A stretch of DNA of 38,830 nt from Chthonomonas sp. UBA2387 (GCA_002343445.1 DDSP01000068.1:51586-90415), one strand, 5' to 3'. Shown: positions 10,423-18,081, counted from the first letter of the stretch. A program made the numbers and translations. The notes: a model not told the origin generated them from the sequence alone.

Positions 10423-10451
10423 TTGACAGGGGGTCGGACCCGTGGTATATT
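10423..10451 (+). promoter_or_regulatory. Sigma-70 type promoter of the speD-speE module
   Basis: TTGACA at 10423-10428 and TATATT at 10446-10451 are separated by exactly 17 bp. This is the best consensus match I found in the window. Transcription would start near 10458, about 205 nt before speD. A 7-bp inverted repeat (CAGGGGG at 10427-10433, CCCCCTG at 10453-10459) brackets the spacer and -10, a position where a repressor could bind. Confidence 0.75.
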
Positions 10452-10457
10452 GCCCCC

Positions 10458-10664
10458 TGCGTCACGGGTGACCGTGGGTCAGGTTCGGTTTCTCCACTCG
10501 GAGGAAACCGGCAGCGTCTGAGAGCGCTGTGCGTCGGGCAAACGTCTCCGGATTTCGATCCGAAGGTGCCGAAGACCTGAACTCGATCCCGACACGCATA
10601 GTTCGGGTTCTCGGAGCCGGTTCGCCGGGCGAGAGACTTACGGTCATTAGTGAGGTTAGTTTGA
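10458..10664 (+). promoter_or_regulatory. Long structured 5' leader of speD, candidate RNA regulator
   Basis: The roughly 205-nt untranslated leader is full of pairings. Hairpin 1 (10486-10495 with 10500-10510) has ten pairs and one bulged G. Hairpin 2 pairs 10512-10516 with 10525-10529. A nine-pair helix with a 2-nt bulge joins 10530-10538 to 10588-10598. It encloses a 4-bp helix (10544-10547 with 10573-10576) and a TTCG-capped stem (10549-10553 with 10558-10562). A last TTCG-capped hairpin spans 10617-10628, about 35 nt before the start codon. I cannot match it to a riboswitch class I know. Since SpeD consumes S-adenosylmethionine for polyamine synthesis, SAM or a polyamine would be the natural ligand; that is inference. 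Confidence 0.5.
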
Positions 10665-11273
10665 TTGTCGACAGAAGTCTTCGTTTGTAGCGCCGCGGTC
10701 GCCTTTTGCGCGATTGCCGTCCCCCAAGGGCGCACCACCCTGCGTCGCCTTTTCGATTTCCTACGTGGAATCCGTTCGCCACGAGCCACCGTCGTCGAGC
10801 CCAAGGCGCTCCGCGAGAACGGCTGGGCCCTCATCCAATGCGACGACGTCGAGTCGTTCGAGGAGTGGCTCGGCAAGGATTCCAACGGACTGCCCCACGG
10901 CAACGAGGAAGAACCGTCGCTCGGGTCTCATCTGCTCATCGAACTGTTCGGGTGCGAACCCCAGTTGCTGGAGCAAGAGGTCAGTGTGGCGACCACGATG
11001 ATCCAGGCCGCCCGCGAAAGCGAGGCCACGATCGTCGAGGAGTCCTTCCACGAGTTCAAGCCCTATGGTGTGAGCGGAGCCGTGATCATCCAGGAATCGC
11101 ACTACACGATCCACACGTGGCCCGAGCACGGCTACGCAGCCGTGGACCTGTTCTACTGTGGCGGCACGGTCAAGGTGGCTCGCGCCGTCGAGACCCTTCG
11201 CCAGCGCTTCCGCCCGCAACGCATCAAGTTCTTGATCGTGCGACGCGGGATCGAGAGCGAAGTCCGTCGCTGA
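10665..11273 (+). CDS. speD: S-adenosylmethionine decarboxylase with N-terminal extension
   Basis: Pyruvoyl enzyme that decarboxylates S-adenosylmethionine to supply aminopropyl groups for polyamines. The core from about residue 86 (GSHLLIELFGC) matches the prokaryotic class. Self-cleavage would fall at Glu144-Ser145 in IIQESHYTIHTWPE, with Ser145 becoming the pyruvoyl group. His150 and Cys165 sit at the spacing of the Thermotoga catalytic residues. About 85 residues precede the core. The start is a TTG directly after an in-frame TGA, with no ATG or GTG before the core, so either the extension is real or initiation is unusual. The segment ENGWALIQCDDVESFEEWLG reads like true coding sequence. 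speE follows after 124 bp. Confidence 0.92.
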   Translation: MSTEVFVCSAAVAFCAIAVPQGRTTLRRLFDFLRGIRSPRATVVEPKALRENGWALIQCDDVESFEEWLGKDSNGLPHGNEEEPSLGSHLLIELFGCEPQLLEQEVSVATTMIQAARESEATIVEESFHEFKPYGVSGAVIIQESHYTIHTWPEHGYAAVDLFYCGGTVKVARAVETLRQRFRPQRIKFLIVRRGIESEVRR

Positions 11274-11297
11274 GTGCATCCATTCGCCTTGTTCAAC

Positions 11298-11327
11298 CCT
11301 CCCCGGCCCCACCCAGACTTGGGGAGG
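11298..11327. repeat. REP-like hairpin after speD
   Basis: CCTCCCC (11298-11304) and GGGGAGG (11321-11327) form a perfect 7-bp stem around a 16-nt loop. No T-run follows, so it is not a classic intrinsic terminator. The C-rich sequence looks like a dispersed intergenic palindrome. It lies 25 bp after the speD stop and could stabilise or attenuate the transcript. Confidence 0.5.
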
Positions 11328-11348
11328 CAGATCGCTTGTGCCAGCCCT

Positions 11349-11397
11349 CTGAACGCTGAATCCTGAACACTGAACACTGAACACTGAACACTGAACC
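11349..11397 (+). repeat. Seven tandem heptamers ending at the speE start codon
   Basis: Seven head-to-tail 7-bp units of consensus CTGAACA fill 11349-11397 without a gap. The four central units are identical, and the outer ones differ by one or two bases. The array ends on the base before the speE ATG, so it occupies the whole ribosome-binding region and leaves no recognisable Shine-Dalgarno sequence. Copy-number slippage would change the leader, not the frame. Confidence 0.85.
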
Positions 11398-12333
11398 ATG
11401 TCCTTCATGACCCAAAACACCGGAATGTTCGTGTGCGAGACGCACACCGAGGCCGCCGTCTGGCAATACACCGTGGACAAGTTCCTGGTCGCCGGCAAGA
11501 CGCCCTACCAGGAGTACCAAATCTGCGAGGTGCCGCGCTTCGGCAAGACGCTCTTCCTCGACTACCACATCCAGTCGTCGATCATGGACGAGTACGTCTT
11601 CCACGAGTGCATGAGCCAGCCCGCCATGATGCTCCACCCCAACCCTAAGAAGGTCATGGTGGCCGGGGGCGGCGAGGGCGCGACGCTCCGCGAGGCCCTG
11701 CGCCACCCGACGGTCGAAGAGGCCGTGATGGTGGACATCGACGAGGAACTCGTCAACATGGTCAAGGAGCACATGCCGGAGTGGCACCAAGGTGCCTTCG
11801 AAGACCCGCGCACCACGCTCCTGCACACCGACGCCCGCAAGTACCTCGCCGAGAACAAGGGCGCGAACTTCGACGTGATCCTCAGCGACCTGCCCAACCC
11901 CATTGACGGCGGCCCGGCGGTGTATCTGTTCACCAAGGAGTACTTCCAGATCTGCGCGGACGCCATGAGCGAGGACGGTGTCTTCGCCATGCAAGCGGGC
12001 TGCGCCAACGAGAACTACCCGCAGTGCTTCGCGTGCTGCCACGCCACCCTCGAGGCGATGAAGGAAGTGTTCCCCCACGTCGCGGGATACTACGGCATCG
12101 TCACCACGTTCTTCATGCCCTGGGGCTTCATCTTGGCCAGCAAGAAGCACGACCCGCTCGCACCCACCCTGGATCAGTTGGAGAAGCGGTTCAAGGAGCG
12201 GAACGTGGTCAACCGGTACTACACGCCTCGGTTCCACCACGCGATGTTCACGTTGCCCGAGTACATGCACCGGGCCATCGAAGAGCACGGCCGCGTCTTG
12301 ACCGACGCCGAACCCTACGTCTGGACCGCGTAA
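11398..12333 (+). CDS. speE: Spermidine synthase family aminopropyltransferase
   Basis: Transfers an aminopropyl group from decarboxylated SAM, the SpeD product, to a polyamine acceptor. In this 311-residue protein the N-terminal beta region contains TPYQEYQICEVPRFGKTLFL. The Rossmann fold carries the nucleotide loop GGGEG at 90-94, VDID at 112-115 and the catalytic-site segment LSDLPNP with Asp164, then the AVYLFTKEYF helix. Classical spermidine synthases usually have GGGDG. GGGEG is common in thermospermine synthases and in the Thermus enzyme that uses agmatine, so the acceptor is uncertain. The ATG start directly abuts the heptamer array. The stop is 6 bp from the stop of the convergent peptidase gene. 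Confidence 0.93.
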   Translation: MSFMTQNTGMFVCETHTEAAVWQYTVDKFLVAGKTPYQEYQICEVPRFGKTLFLDYHIQSSIMDEYVFHECMSQPAMMLHPNPKKVMVAGGGEGATLREALRHPTVEEAVMVDIDEELVNMVKEHMPEWHQGAFEDPRTTLLHTDARKYLAENKGANFDVILSDLPNPIDGGPAVYLFTKEYFQICADAMSEDGVFAMQAGCANENYPQCFACCHATLEAMKEVFPHVAGYYGIVTTFFMPWGFILASKKHDPLAPTLDQLEKRFKERNVVNRYYTPRFHHAMFTLPEYMHRAIEEHGRVLTDAEPYVWTA

Positions 12334-12339
12334 CCGACG

Positions 12340-14571
12340 CTAGTTCCCGCCCGGGCGGATCGGACGCGTCCGGTCTGCCGCGGGCGATCCCACGCCGAGG
12401 TGCTCGACGAAGTGTCGGTAGATGCGCCTGTCTACGTACCACCCGCCCAGGTTGTGGTTGCGACCGGGTAGGAACAGCATGTCGAAGTCTTTGTCGGCCT
12501 TGACCAAGGCATCGACCAGCCGGAGCGTGGCGGCGTGCGGGTTCACGTTGTCGTCGAGCTCGCCCGCGATCAGCAGCAGTTTGCCCTGCAGGTTCTTGGC
12601 GTTCTCGATGTTCGACTGGTCGGCGTATTCGGGCCCGACGGGATAGCCCATCCAAAGTTCGTTCCACCACACCTTGTCCGTTCGGTGGTCGTGGTTGCCG
12701 CACAGAGAAACCGCGGCTTTGTAGAACTCGGGCTTGGCCAGCAAGGCGCGTGTGGAGTCGTATCCGCCCGCCGAATAGCCGTAGATGCCCACACGGCTCA
12801 GGTCCATCTGAGGGTACTTCTCGGCGGCGGCGCGCATCCAGCCGATGCGGTCGTCGAGACCGGCGTCGCCCAGATTCTTGTGCGAGTGGTCGCTGAACGC
12901 CTTGCCTCGCCTGCCCGTGCCCAAAGCGTCCACCTGCACCACGATGACGCCGAGTTCGGCGAGCATCCGGTTTCGGTCGGTGGCGGCGAACGCTTTGGGA
13001 ACGTGCGCATCGTGCGGTCCCGCGTAGATGTATTCGACCACGGGGTACTTCCAGTTCGGCTTGAGGTGCGAAGGAAACCAGATCGCGCCGTACAGGTCGG
13101 TCGCTCCGTCTCGCGCCTTGGCGACAAAGGGCGTCGGAGCGCGCCAACCCTCGTCGGCAAGGCCCCGGATCGTCGCCCCCGGCAGTTCGAGGATCGCCTC
13201 GCCGGTCACGGCGTCGCGCACCGTGTGCGTCGGCGGCGTTTCGACCGTGCTTTGCGTGTCCACGAGGTAGCGTCCGTTGGGCGACCAGGAGACGGCATGG
13301 TGTCCTTCTGCGCCCGTCAACCGTCTGACCGCGCCGCCGAGCTCCACCGAATAGGCGTGGACGTGGTAGGGGTCTCCCGGCTCGCGCCCATTGGCGAGGA
13401 ACACGATCCGCTTGGCCTCGTGGTCTACCCGGACGATGTTGCGCACGGACCAGTGGCCCTGCGTCAGTTGCCGGATCAAGGCCCCGGTCTGCGCGTCGTG
13501 CAGGTACACGTGGTTCCACCCGTCGCGTTCGCACACCACCAGCATCTCTCGGTCGTTGAGAAACTGGACCGATTGAAGGAAAGGCTGGATTCGCGTCAAC
13601 GAGGTCTCATCGACCAGGATCTTGGCTTCGCCAGTGGCCGCGTCTACCGAGCGGACCACCCACCGTTGGTAGCCCCGATAGAGGTGGGCGTAACGGAACG
13701 ATCTGCCGTCGCTGGTCCAATTGGGCTGCGGCGGCCCGGCGTAGAAGTCCTCGACCGGGTCGGCCTGTACTTTGACCCGGGAGCCAGATTCGACATCGAA
13801 CACCCACAGTTCGAACTGGTCGAGCTTGTCGCCGGGCAGGGCGTAGCGCTGGGTCACGACGCGTGGCCTGAACCCTTCGCGCGGGACCGATTCGATGCGG
13901 ACCATATCGAATCTGTCACCGGCCAGCACGCGCGTGGCAAACAGCCGCTTCGAGTCTGGCGACCATCGGGCGTTCGCCCAGGAAGCGGTTGGCGAACCGT
14001 CCTCGGTCAGCCGCTTGGTTTCGCCGGTTTCGGTGTTCGCGACCGTCAGATTGTCGTTGCTGCGACCAAAGCGCCACTTGCCGTCCGGAGACGTGTTCTG
14101 GGGCCCGCCTCCCTGTCTGGCTCCTCCGGGGCCGCTCTCGGTCTTGCTCAGGGACTTCTCGGCGTCGTTCCAGCGCCACCGCTGGTCGAAGGCCGTGAAT
14201 GTCCAGGCGCCGTCGTCTTCGGGCGTGATGGTGTTGAACGGCAGATCGCGGCCGCCGACCGTACGGGAGGTCTCCTTGGCCAGCGCTGCAGCCAGGGCTC
14301 CGTGGTCGAATGCGGGCGCCTGAGTCCTCGCGCCGGGGTTGACGCGCACGAACGTCTTGGCCTCGGGCCCTCGGTCCACGTACCAGAACTCGCCTGAGTC
14401 GCCGAACCACTGTGGATCGACCGAGAGCCGATGCGCCTTGGCTCGGGCGCGCTCTGCGAAGGTGCGCACGCGTTCCCAATCGGAGACGATCGGGGGCTTG
14501 CCCTCGGTGACTTGTGCCTGGGGCGCGACGACGGCCAGCAACACGACAAGGGAGGCAAGGCGGCGAATCAT
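12340..14571 (-). CDS. Secreted S9 (dipeptidyl-peptidase IV type) serine peptidase
   Basis: An exported peptidase of 743 residues with a Sec signal (MIRRLASLVVLLAVVAPQAQ). The DPP-IV-like beta-propeller (about 40-480) includes repeats such as TSPDGKWRF, WSPDSKRLF and WSPNGRYLV. The C-terminal alpha/beta hydrolase domain (about 490-730) holds the triad: Ser600 in GYSAGGYDS, Asp673 in GELDDNV and His706 in GRNHNLG. The nucleophile elbow reads GYSAGG where DPP-IV enzymes normally have GWSYGG, a change next to the oxyanion site. Such enzymes trim N-terminal dipeptides from periplasmic peptides; the specificity here is not predictable. It diverges from surE, whose start is 56 bp away. Confidence 0.93.
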   Translation of the reverse strand: MIRRLASLVVLLAVVAPQAQVTEGKPPIVSDWERVRTFAERARAKAHRLSVDPQWFGDSGEFWYVDRGPEAKTFVRVNPGARTQAPAFDHGALAAALAKETSRTVGGRDLPFNTITPEDDGAWTFTAFDQRWRWNDAEKSLSKTESGPGGARQGGGPQNTSPDGKWRFGRSNDNLTVANTETGETKRLTEDGSPTASWANARWSPDSKRLFATRVLAGDRFDMVRIESVPREGFRPRVVTQRYALPGDKLDQFELWVFDVESGSRVKVQADPVEDFYAGPPQPNWTSDGRSFRYAHLYRGYQRWVVRSVDAATGEAKILVDETSLTRIQPFLQSVQFLNDREMLVVCERDGWNHVYLHDAQTGALIRQLTQGHWSVRNIVRVDHEAKRIVFLANGREPGDPYHVHAYSVELGGAVRRLTGAEGHHAVSWSPNGRYLVDTQSTVETPPTHTVRDAVTGEAILELPGATIRGLADEGWRAPTPFVAKARDGATDLYGAIWFPSHLKPNWKYPVVEYIYAGPHDAHVPKAFAATDRNRMLAELGVIVVQVDALGTGRRGKAFSDHSHKNLGDAGLDDRIGWMRAAAEKYPQMDLSRVGIYGYSAGGYDSTRALLAKPEFYKAAVSLCGNHDHRTDKVWWNELWMGYPVGPEYADQSNIENAKNLQGKLLLIAGELDDNVNPHAATLRLVDALVKADKDFDMLFLPGRNHNLGGWYVDRRIYRHFVEHLGVGSPAADRTRPIRPGGN

Positions 14572-14627
14572 GGGTTGCGCGTAAGTATGCCCGTCCGAGG
14601 CACCCTTCGGCGGATAAAATGGACGGA

Positions 14628-15395
14628 ATGCGCATCCTAGTCACCAACGACGACGGCATCCGTGCCCCCGGGTTGGTGGCCTTGGTGGACGTGGCCAGGC
14701 GGTTCGGCGAGGTGAAGATCGTCGCCCCGGACCACGAGCGCAGCGCGTGCGGCCACGCGCTCACGATGCGGGAACCGTTGCGCATGAAGCAGGTCCCGTG
14801 GAACGGCTTGGAAGCTTGGGAGGTCAACGGCGTGCCCACCGATTGCGTCAACCTCGGGCGCGCGGTCGGCTTCCCCGACGGAGTCGATCTCGTGCTCAGC
14901 GGCATCAACAACGGGCCGAATCTGGGCTTCGACATCACGTACAGCGGCACGGTAGCGGGCGCGATGGAGGGCGCGATCAACGGCATCCGATCGGTGGCGA
15001 TCTCCATGGCGCTGTTCGTGGACGGCGCTCCGATCCACTACGACACAGGCGCGGCCTGGCTGTTGGATCACTGGGACTTCATCGCGTCGGCGCCTTTGCC
15101 GGAACTCACATTCCTGAACGTCAATGTGCCCTCGATCGCGCCACCGGAGCTGCTGGGCACGAAGATCACCCCCATGGGTCGCCGGGTCTACGCCGACCGA
15201 GTGGAGCCGCGCAGCGATCCCTGGGGACGCACCTACTACTGGCAAGGCGGCGCTGTGGTGATGCACGCAGCCGCCCAGCCTGGCACGGACGTCGAAGCCG
15301 TGAGTCAGGGCTACGCCGCGGTCACGCCGATCTCGCTGGATTGGACGGCCCGAGAGGCCATCCGTGGGCTGGACGACTGGCTCTCCGGTCAGTAA
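14628..15395 (+). CDS. surE: 5'/3'-nucleotidase SurE
   Basis: Metal-dependent nucleotidase that removes phosphate from nucleoside monophosphates under stress or in stationary phase. The 255-residue protein opens with the diagnostic MRILVTNDDGIRAPG, where Asn7, Asp8 and Asp9 begin the metal site. PDHERSACGHA, NGVPTDCVNLG and LSGINNGPNLG follow. The frame is open further upstream, but the family start is the ATG at 14628; an ATG three codons earlier (14619) is the alternative. Its last 7 bp overlap the end of the convergent hisG. Confidence 0.95.
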   Translation: MRILVTNDDGIRAPGLVALVDVARRFGEVKIVAPDHERSACGHALTMREPLRMKQVPWNGLEAWEVNGVPTDCVNLGRAVGFPDGVDLVLSGINNGPNLGFDITYSGTVAGAMEGAINGIRSVAISMALFVDGAPIHYDTGAAWLLDHWDFIASAPLPELTFLNVNVPSIAPPELLGTKITPMGRRVYADRVEPRSDPWGRTYYWQGGAVVMHAAAQPGTDVEAVSQGYAAVTPISLDWTAREAIRGLDDWLSGQ

Positions 15396-16261
15396 ATGAC
15401 CTTGCTCAACGGGTACTCGACGAGGCCCGTTGCGCCCGCACGCTTGAGGCGCGGCAGCAGGTCGCGGGATTCGCGTTCGCCCAGGATGACCTCGACGGCC
15501 ACCCATTCGGGGTCGGCCAATTGCGAGATCGTGGGATTCTGCAATGCGGGCAGCAGCGAGAGGATTTCGTTCAGCCCCGCGCGCGGCGCGTTCATCTTCA
15601 ATCCGACCAGCTTGGCGGCGTTCATCGCCGCCGTCAGCAGCATGGTGAGGGACTCGAGCTTTTGGCGCTTGGCCTCGTCTTCGGCCCACACCTTCTTGTT
15701 GGCGATGAACCGCGTGGTGGACGTCAGCAGCGTCTCGACGATCCGGAGGTTGTGCGCGCGGAGCGAGGAGCCGGTCTCGGTGTTCACCACGATCGCGTCC
15801 ACCAAGTTGGGCACCTTGACCTCGCAGGCGCCCCAACTGAATTCGATCTCGGCGTCCACGCCTCGCTCGGAGAAGTGACGCTTGGTCAGCCGCACATACT
15901 CGGTGGCGAGCCGCTTGCCGCGCAGGTCTTCCAGGCTCTGGAACGGGCTGTCGTTGTGGACGGCCAGAACGATGCGGATGGGGTTGTTGGTGAGCTTGGA
16001 GTAGCGCAGTTCGCAGAGTTCTTCCACGTCCGCCCCGCAATCGGTGACCCAGTCGTGCCCGGTGAGCCCCGCGTCGATGACGCCGTCGGCGACGTACTCG
16101 GGGATCTCCTGCGGGCGAAGCAGCACGGGCTCGATCTCCTCGTCGTCCACGATGGGTTCGTAGGAGCGGGAGGTGGTTTTGAACCGGAATCCGGCGCGCT
16201 CGAAGAGGCTGAACGTGGCGTCCTGAAGGCTTCCTTTGGGCAGTCCGAGGCGGAGTCTCAT
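15389..16261 (-). CDS. hisG: ATP phosphoribosyltransferase, long form
   Basis: First step of histidine synthesis: ATP and PRPP give phosphoribosyl-ATP. At 290 residues this is the long form (HisG_L). It carries its own C-terminal regulatory domain (about 215-290, EWVAVEVILGERESRDLLPRL), so it is a histidine-inhibited hexamer and needs no HisZ. The N-terminal part has LGLPKGSL, the periplasmic-binding-protein-like domains with DAGLTGHDW, and the PRPP-binding region VVNTETGSSLRAHNL. The ATG at 16259-16261 starts the protein at MRLRLGLPKG. No other his gene is nearby. It is divergent from the next gene, 52 bp away. Confidence 0.95.
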   Translation of the reverse strand: MRLRLGLPKGSLQDATFSLFERAGFRFKTTSRSYEPIVDDEEIEPVLLRPQEIPEYVADGVIDAGLTGHDWVTDCGADVEELCELRYSKLTNNPIRIVLAVHNDSPFQSLEDLRGKRLATEYVRLTKRHFSERGVDAEIEFSWGACEVKVPNLVDAIVVNTETGSSLRAHNLRIVETLLTSTTRFIANKKVWAEDEAKRQKLESLTMLLTAAMNAAKLVGLKMNAPRAGLNEILSLLPALQNPTISQLADPEWVAVEVILGERESRDLLPRLKRAGATGLVEYPLSKVIY

Positions 16262-16313
16262 AGGTGGGGAAGCTCATGGTACCCGTCGCCCGGATTCCTG
16301 CGATAATCGTCCC

Positions 16314-17327
16314 ATGGTCGTGTTGCTTGCCGTCTTCGCGCTTGTCCAGACGCCGACGATCAGGCACGAATCGGTGTCGGTCATGGCCTTGGGCAAGACG
16401 TTCGCGGTGCAGTTGATCCGTGTGCCGATCCGCCACTTCCGACCCGTGATCGGCCTCGCCAAGGGACGGATGGGCGAGCGGGAGGACTTCGCCGCCATTG
16501 CTCGCCGCGTCGGGGCGTCGGCCGCCATCAACGGCGGGTTCTTCCAAGCCTACGACTCCGCCAAGCCCGCCGACTCGTACCACACGATCATCTCGGGTGG
16601 CGAACTCGTCCACCTTGGCAACGTGGGCGGCGTCCTCGGGTGGGATGCGCAAGGCAACGCCCGGCTTGAACGTCTCACAATCAAGGTCGGCGGCGACGTC
16701 GGACCCCGAGGCATCTCACGGAAGTTCTACGCCTACCGGGTCAACCACTCGGTCAGCACGTCCAACTACGCTGGACTGCTCACCTACCTCGGCCCGCCGG
16801 TCGAGCGTCCGCTTGCCCCGGCCATCCTCGTCGAGAACGGCAAGGTGACCAGCAAGGGGTTCTCGGGCACGTTGCGCCCGGGCCAAAAAGCGTTGGTGTT
16901 CCGGGGAGGCGAGGCGTATCTCGCCGATCGGTTCCGTATCGGCGATCCCGTGGTCACGACGGTGACTTATGGATCGGGAGACGACGCGTTCTGGCGCAGC
17001 GTGGAGACCGCAATCGGTTGCGGGCCGGTGCTGGTTCGCGGAGGGAAAGCCGATGTGCGCCCGGAATACGAGGGGTTCACCGAGGCCAAGATCACGCTCA
17101 ACAGCGGCAAGCGCAGCTTCGTCGGTGTGTCTGCCAGCGGAGACGTCCTGATCGGAACCACGTCCGCGACGATGCGCGAACTCGCAGCGGTGATGTTGGC
17201 GTTGGGGTGTCGCGAAGCGATGAACCTGGACGGAGGCGCTTCCAGCGGTCTGTACGTGGGCGGGAAGGTGGTGGACGCTCCGTCGCGCCCCTTGGCGTCG
17301 GTTCTGGCGTTTGTGCCGAGGAGCTAG
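16314..17327 (+). CDS. Exported phosphodiester glycosidase family protein (NAGPA-like)
   Basis: A 337-residue protein with a short hydrophobic leader (MVVLLAVFALVQTPT), probably exported. Its fold markers are those of the NAGPA/DUF2233 family: AAINGGFF near residue 65, a central TLRPGQKAL region, IGCGPVLVRGG, and the closing signature NLDGGASSGLYVGGKVV. These sit in the same order as in phosphodiester glycosidases that remove GlcNAc from phosphodiester-linked sugars. Bacterial members are thought to act on cell-surface glycans, but the substrate is unknown. I chose the ATG at 16314 because the hydrophobic leader follows it; the frame remains open 26 codons upstream into the gap with hisG. Confidence 0.85.
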   Translation: MVVLLAVFALVQTPTIRHESVSVMALGKTFAVQLIRVPIRHFRPVIGLAKGRMGEREDFAAIARRVGASAAINGGFFQAYDSAKPADSYHTIISGGELVHLGNVGGVLGWDAQGNARLERLTIKVGGDVGPRGISRKFYAYRVNHSVSTSNYAGLLTYLGPPVERPLAPAILVENGKVTSKGFSGTLRPGQKALVFRGGEAYLADRFRIGDPVVTTVTYGSGDDAFWRSVETAIGCGPVLVRGGKADVRPEYEGFTEAKITLNSGKRSFVGVSASGDVLIGTTSATMRELAAVMLALGCREAMNLDGGASSGLYVGGKVVDAPSRPLASVLAFVPRS

Positions 17328-17336
17328 GCGCACCGC

Positions 17337-17361
17337 ATTGACGCCGCGTCCCGGCGTGCGG
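17337..17361. repeat. 25-bp repeat, copy 1 (REP-like hairpin)
   Basis: The sequence at 17337-17361 recurs at 18292-18316 with one mismatch in 25. It holds a perfect 6-bp stem, ACGCCG (17341-17346) with CGGCGT (17352-17357), around a 5-nt loop. The two copies are direct repeats flanking the pseudopilin-like gene. A second stem, CTTCGC/GCGAAG (17374-17379, 17390-17395), sits between it and that gene's stop. Confidence 0.7.
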
Positions 17362-17397
17362 CGCGTCGCCGGACTTCGCCTGCAAGCTTGCGAAGCG

Positions 17398-18081
17398 TCA
17401 ACCCCCGCCCGGCTTGCGCCAATCCGGCGGAGGCATGCGCGATTCGAGCCTCAGGCTCATCGTGGCGTGCCCGTCGAAATAGAGCCGGGCTATGTACGCA
17501 CCGTGCCCGGTTTCCAATCCGACCCTACCACCCCGGGGCACTTGGAACAAGACGTCCGTCGCGTAAGGCGCACGGCGCGGGTCTTCGATTTGGCTCAGCG
17601 ACAGTTTGACGTTGCCCTGCTCGTCAACGGCTTGCCAGCCCTGTAACTTGCCGCCAGTCAAAGGGCCGAGGAACGCCAAGAACATTGTCTTGTAGCCTGA
17701 GATGGAGGCGTCCTCTCCCTCGAAGCTGTGCCTGCCGAGTTTCTCGGTGTCCAGTGCGGGGCAGAGAAAGACGCTTGGATCAAGCGGATCGGCTGACGAG
17801 AGCATGGCCTTCCACTCAGCGGGGCGAGAAGTCGTGCCTCGGCCATGCTGGGGCCATTCGATGCCGCTGGTGACTGCGGGCGGAATCCGGTCGTCGTTCT
17901 GCGCTGCGTAGATCAAAGTCGCCTGTCCGATCTTGCGCAACCTGTCAAGGCAGGTGATGGATGGGTCGGCTCCCATGCTCGAGGACATCAGCAGGCAACT
18001 CCAGCCGGTCAGCGTAAACGAGGCCAACATGACAAGGTTCAGCCGGTGGATTCGGGGCGACACGTCTCTAATCATCTTCAT
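17398..18081 (-). CDS. Pseudopilin-like protein with H-X9-DG motif
   Basis: A 227-residue protein anchored by one N-terminal hydrophobic stretch (about 13-33). From Cys44 it follows the common prepilin-like pattern CLDRLRKIGQATLIYAAQND. Near the C-terminus it has His193, nine residues, then Asp203-Gly204 (the H-X9-DG motif), typical of large pseudopilin-like families in Armatimonadota, Planctomycetota and relatives. The usual prepilin cleavage site, Gly-Phe-Thr-Leu-Ile-Glu, is not there, so it may be a degenerate or fixed-membrane member. The ATG at 18081 is preferred; an ATG at 18075 and an upstream GTG at 18129 are possible. A good -35 (TTGACA on the minus strand, 18146-18151) lies upstream with only a weak -10. 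It is bracketed by two 25-bp repeats. Confidence 0.6.
   Translation of the reverse strand: MKMIRDVSPRIHRLNLVMLASFTLTGWSCLLMSSSMGADPSITCLDRLRKIGQATLIYAAQNDDRIPPAVTSGIEWPQHGRGTTSRPAEWKAMLSSADPLDPSVFLCPALDTEKLGRHSFEGEDASISGYKTMFLAFLGPLTGGKLQGWQAVDEQGNVKLSLSQIEDPRRAPYATDVLFQVPRGGRVGLETGHGAYIARLYFDGHATMSLRLESRMPPPDWRKPGGG

Noticed and set aside
10530..10598. Resemblance of GGGCAAAC in the speD leader to the GEMM (cyclic dinucleotide) riboswitch core
   Set aside because: The second half of the GEMM core (GCAAAGCC and the tetraloop receptor stem) cannot be found at the right place, so the match is too short to claim.
11349..11397. Tandem heptamers as a CRISPR-like array
   Set aside because: There are no spacers; units are only 7 bp and directly adjacent, so this is a simple tandem repeat.
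14637..16652. A minus-strand open frame of about 670 codons across surE and hisG
   Set aside because: It crosses several real genes in other frames and has no recognisable protein features.
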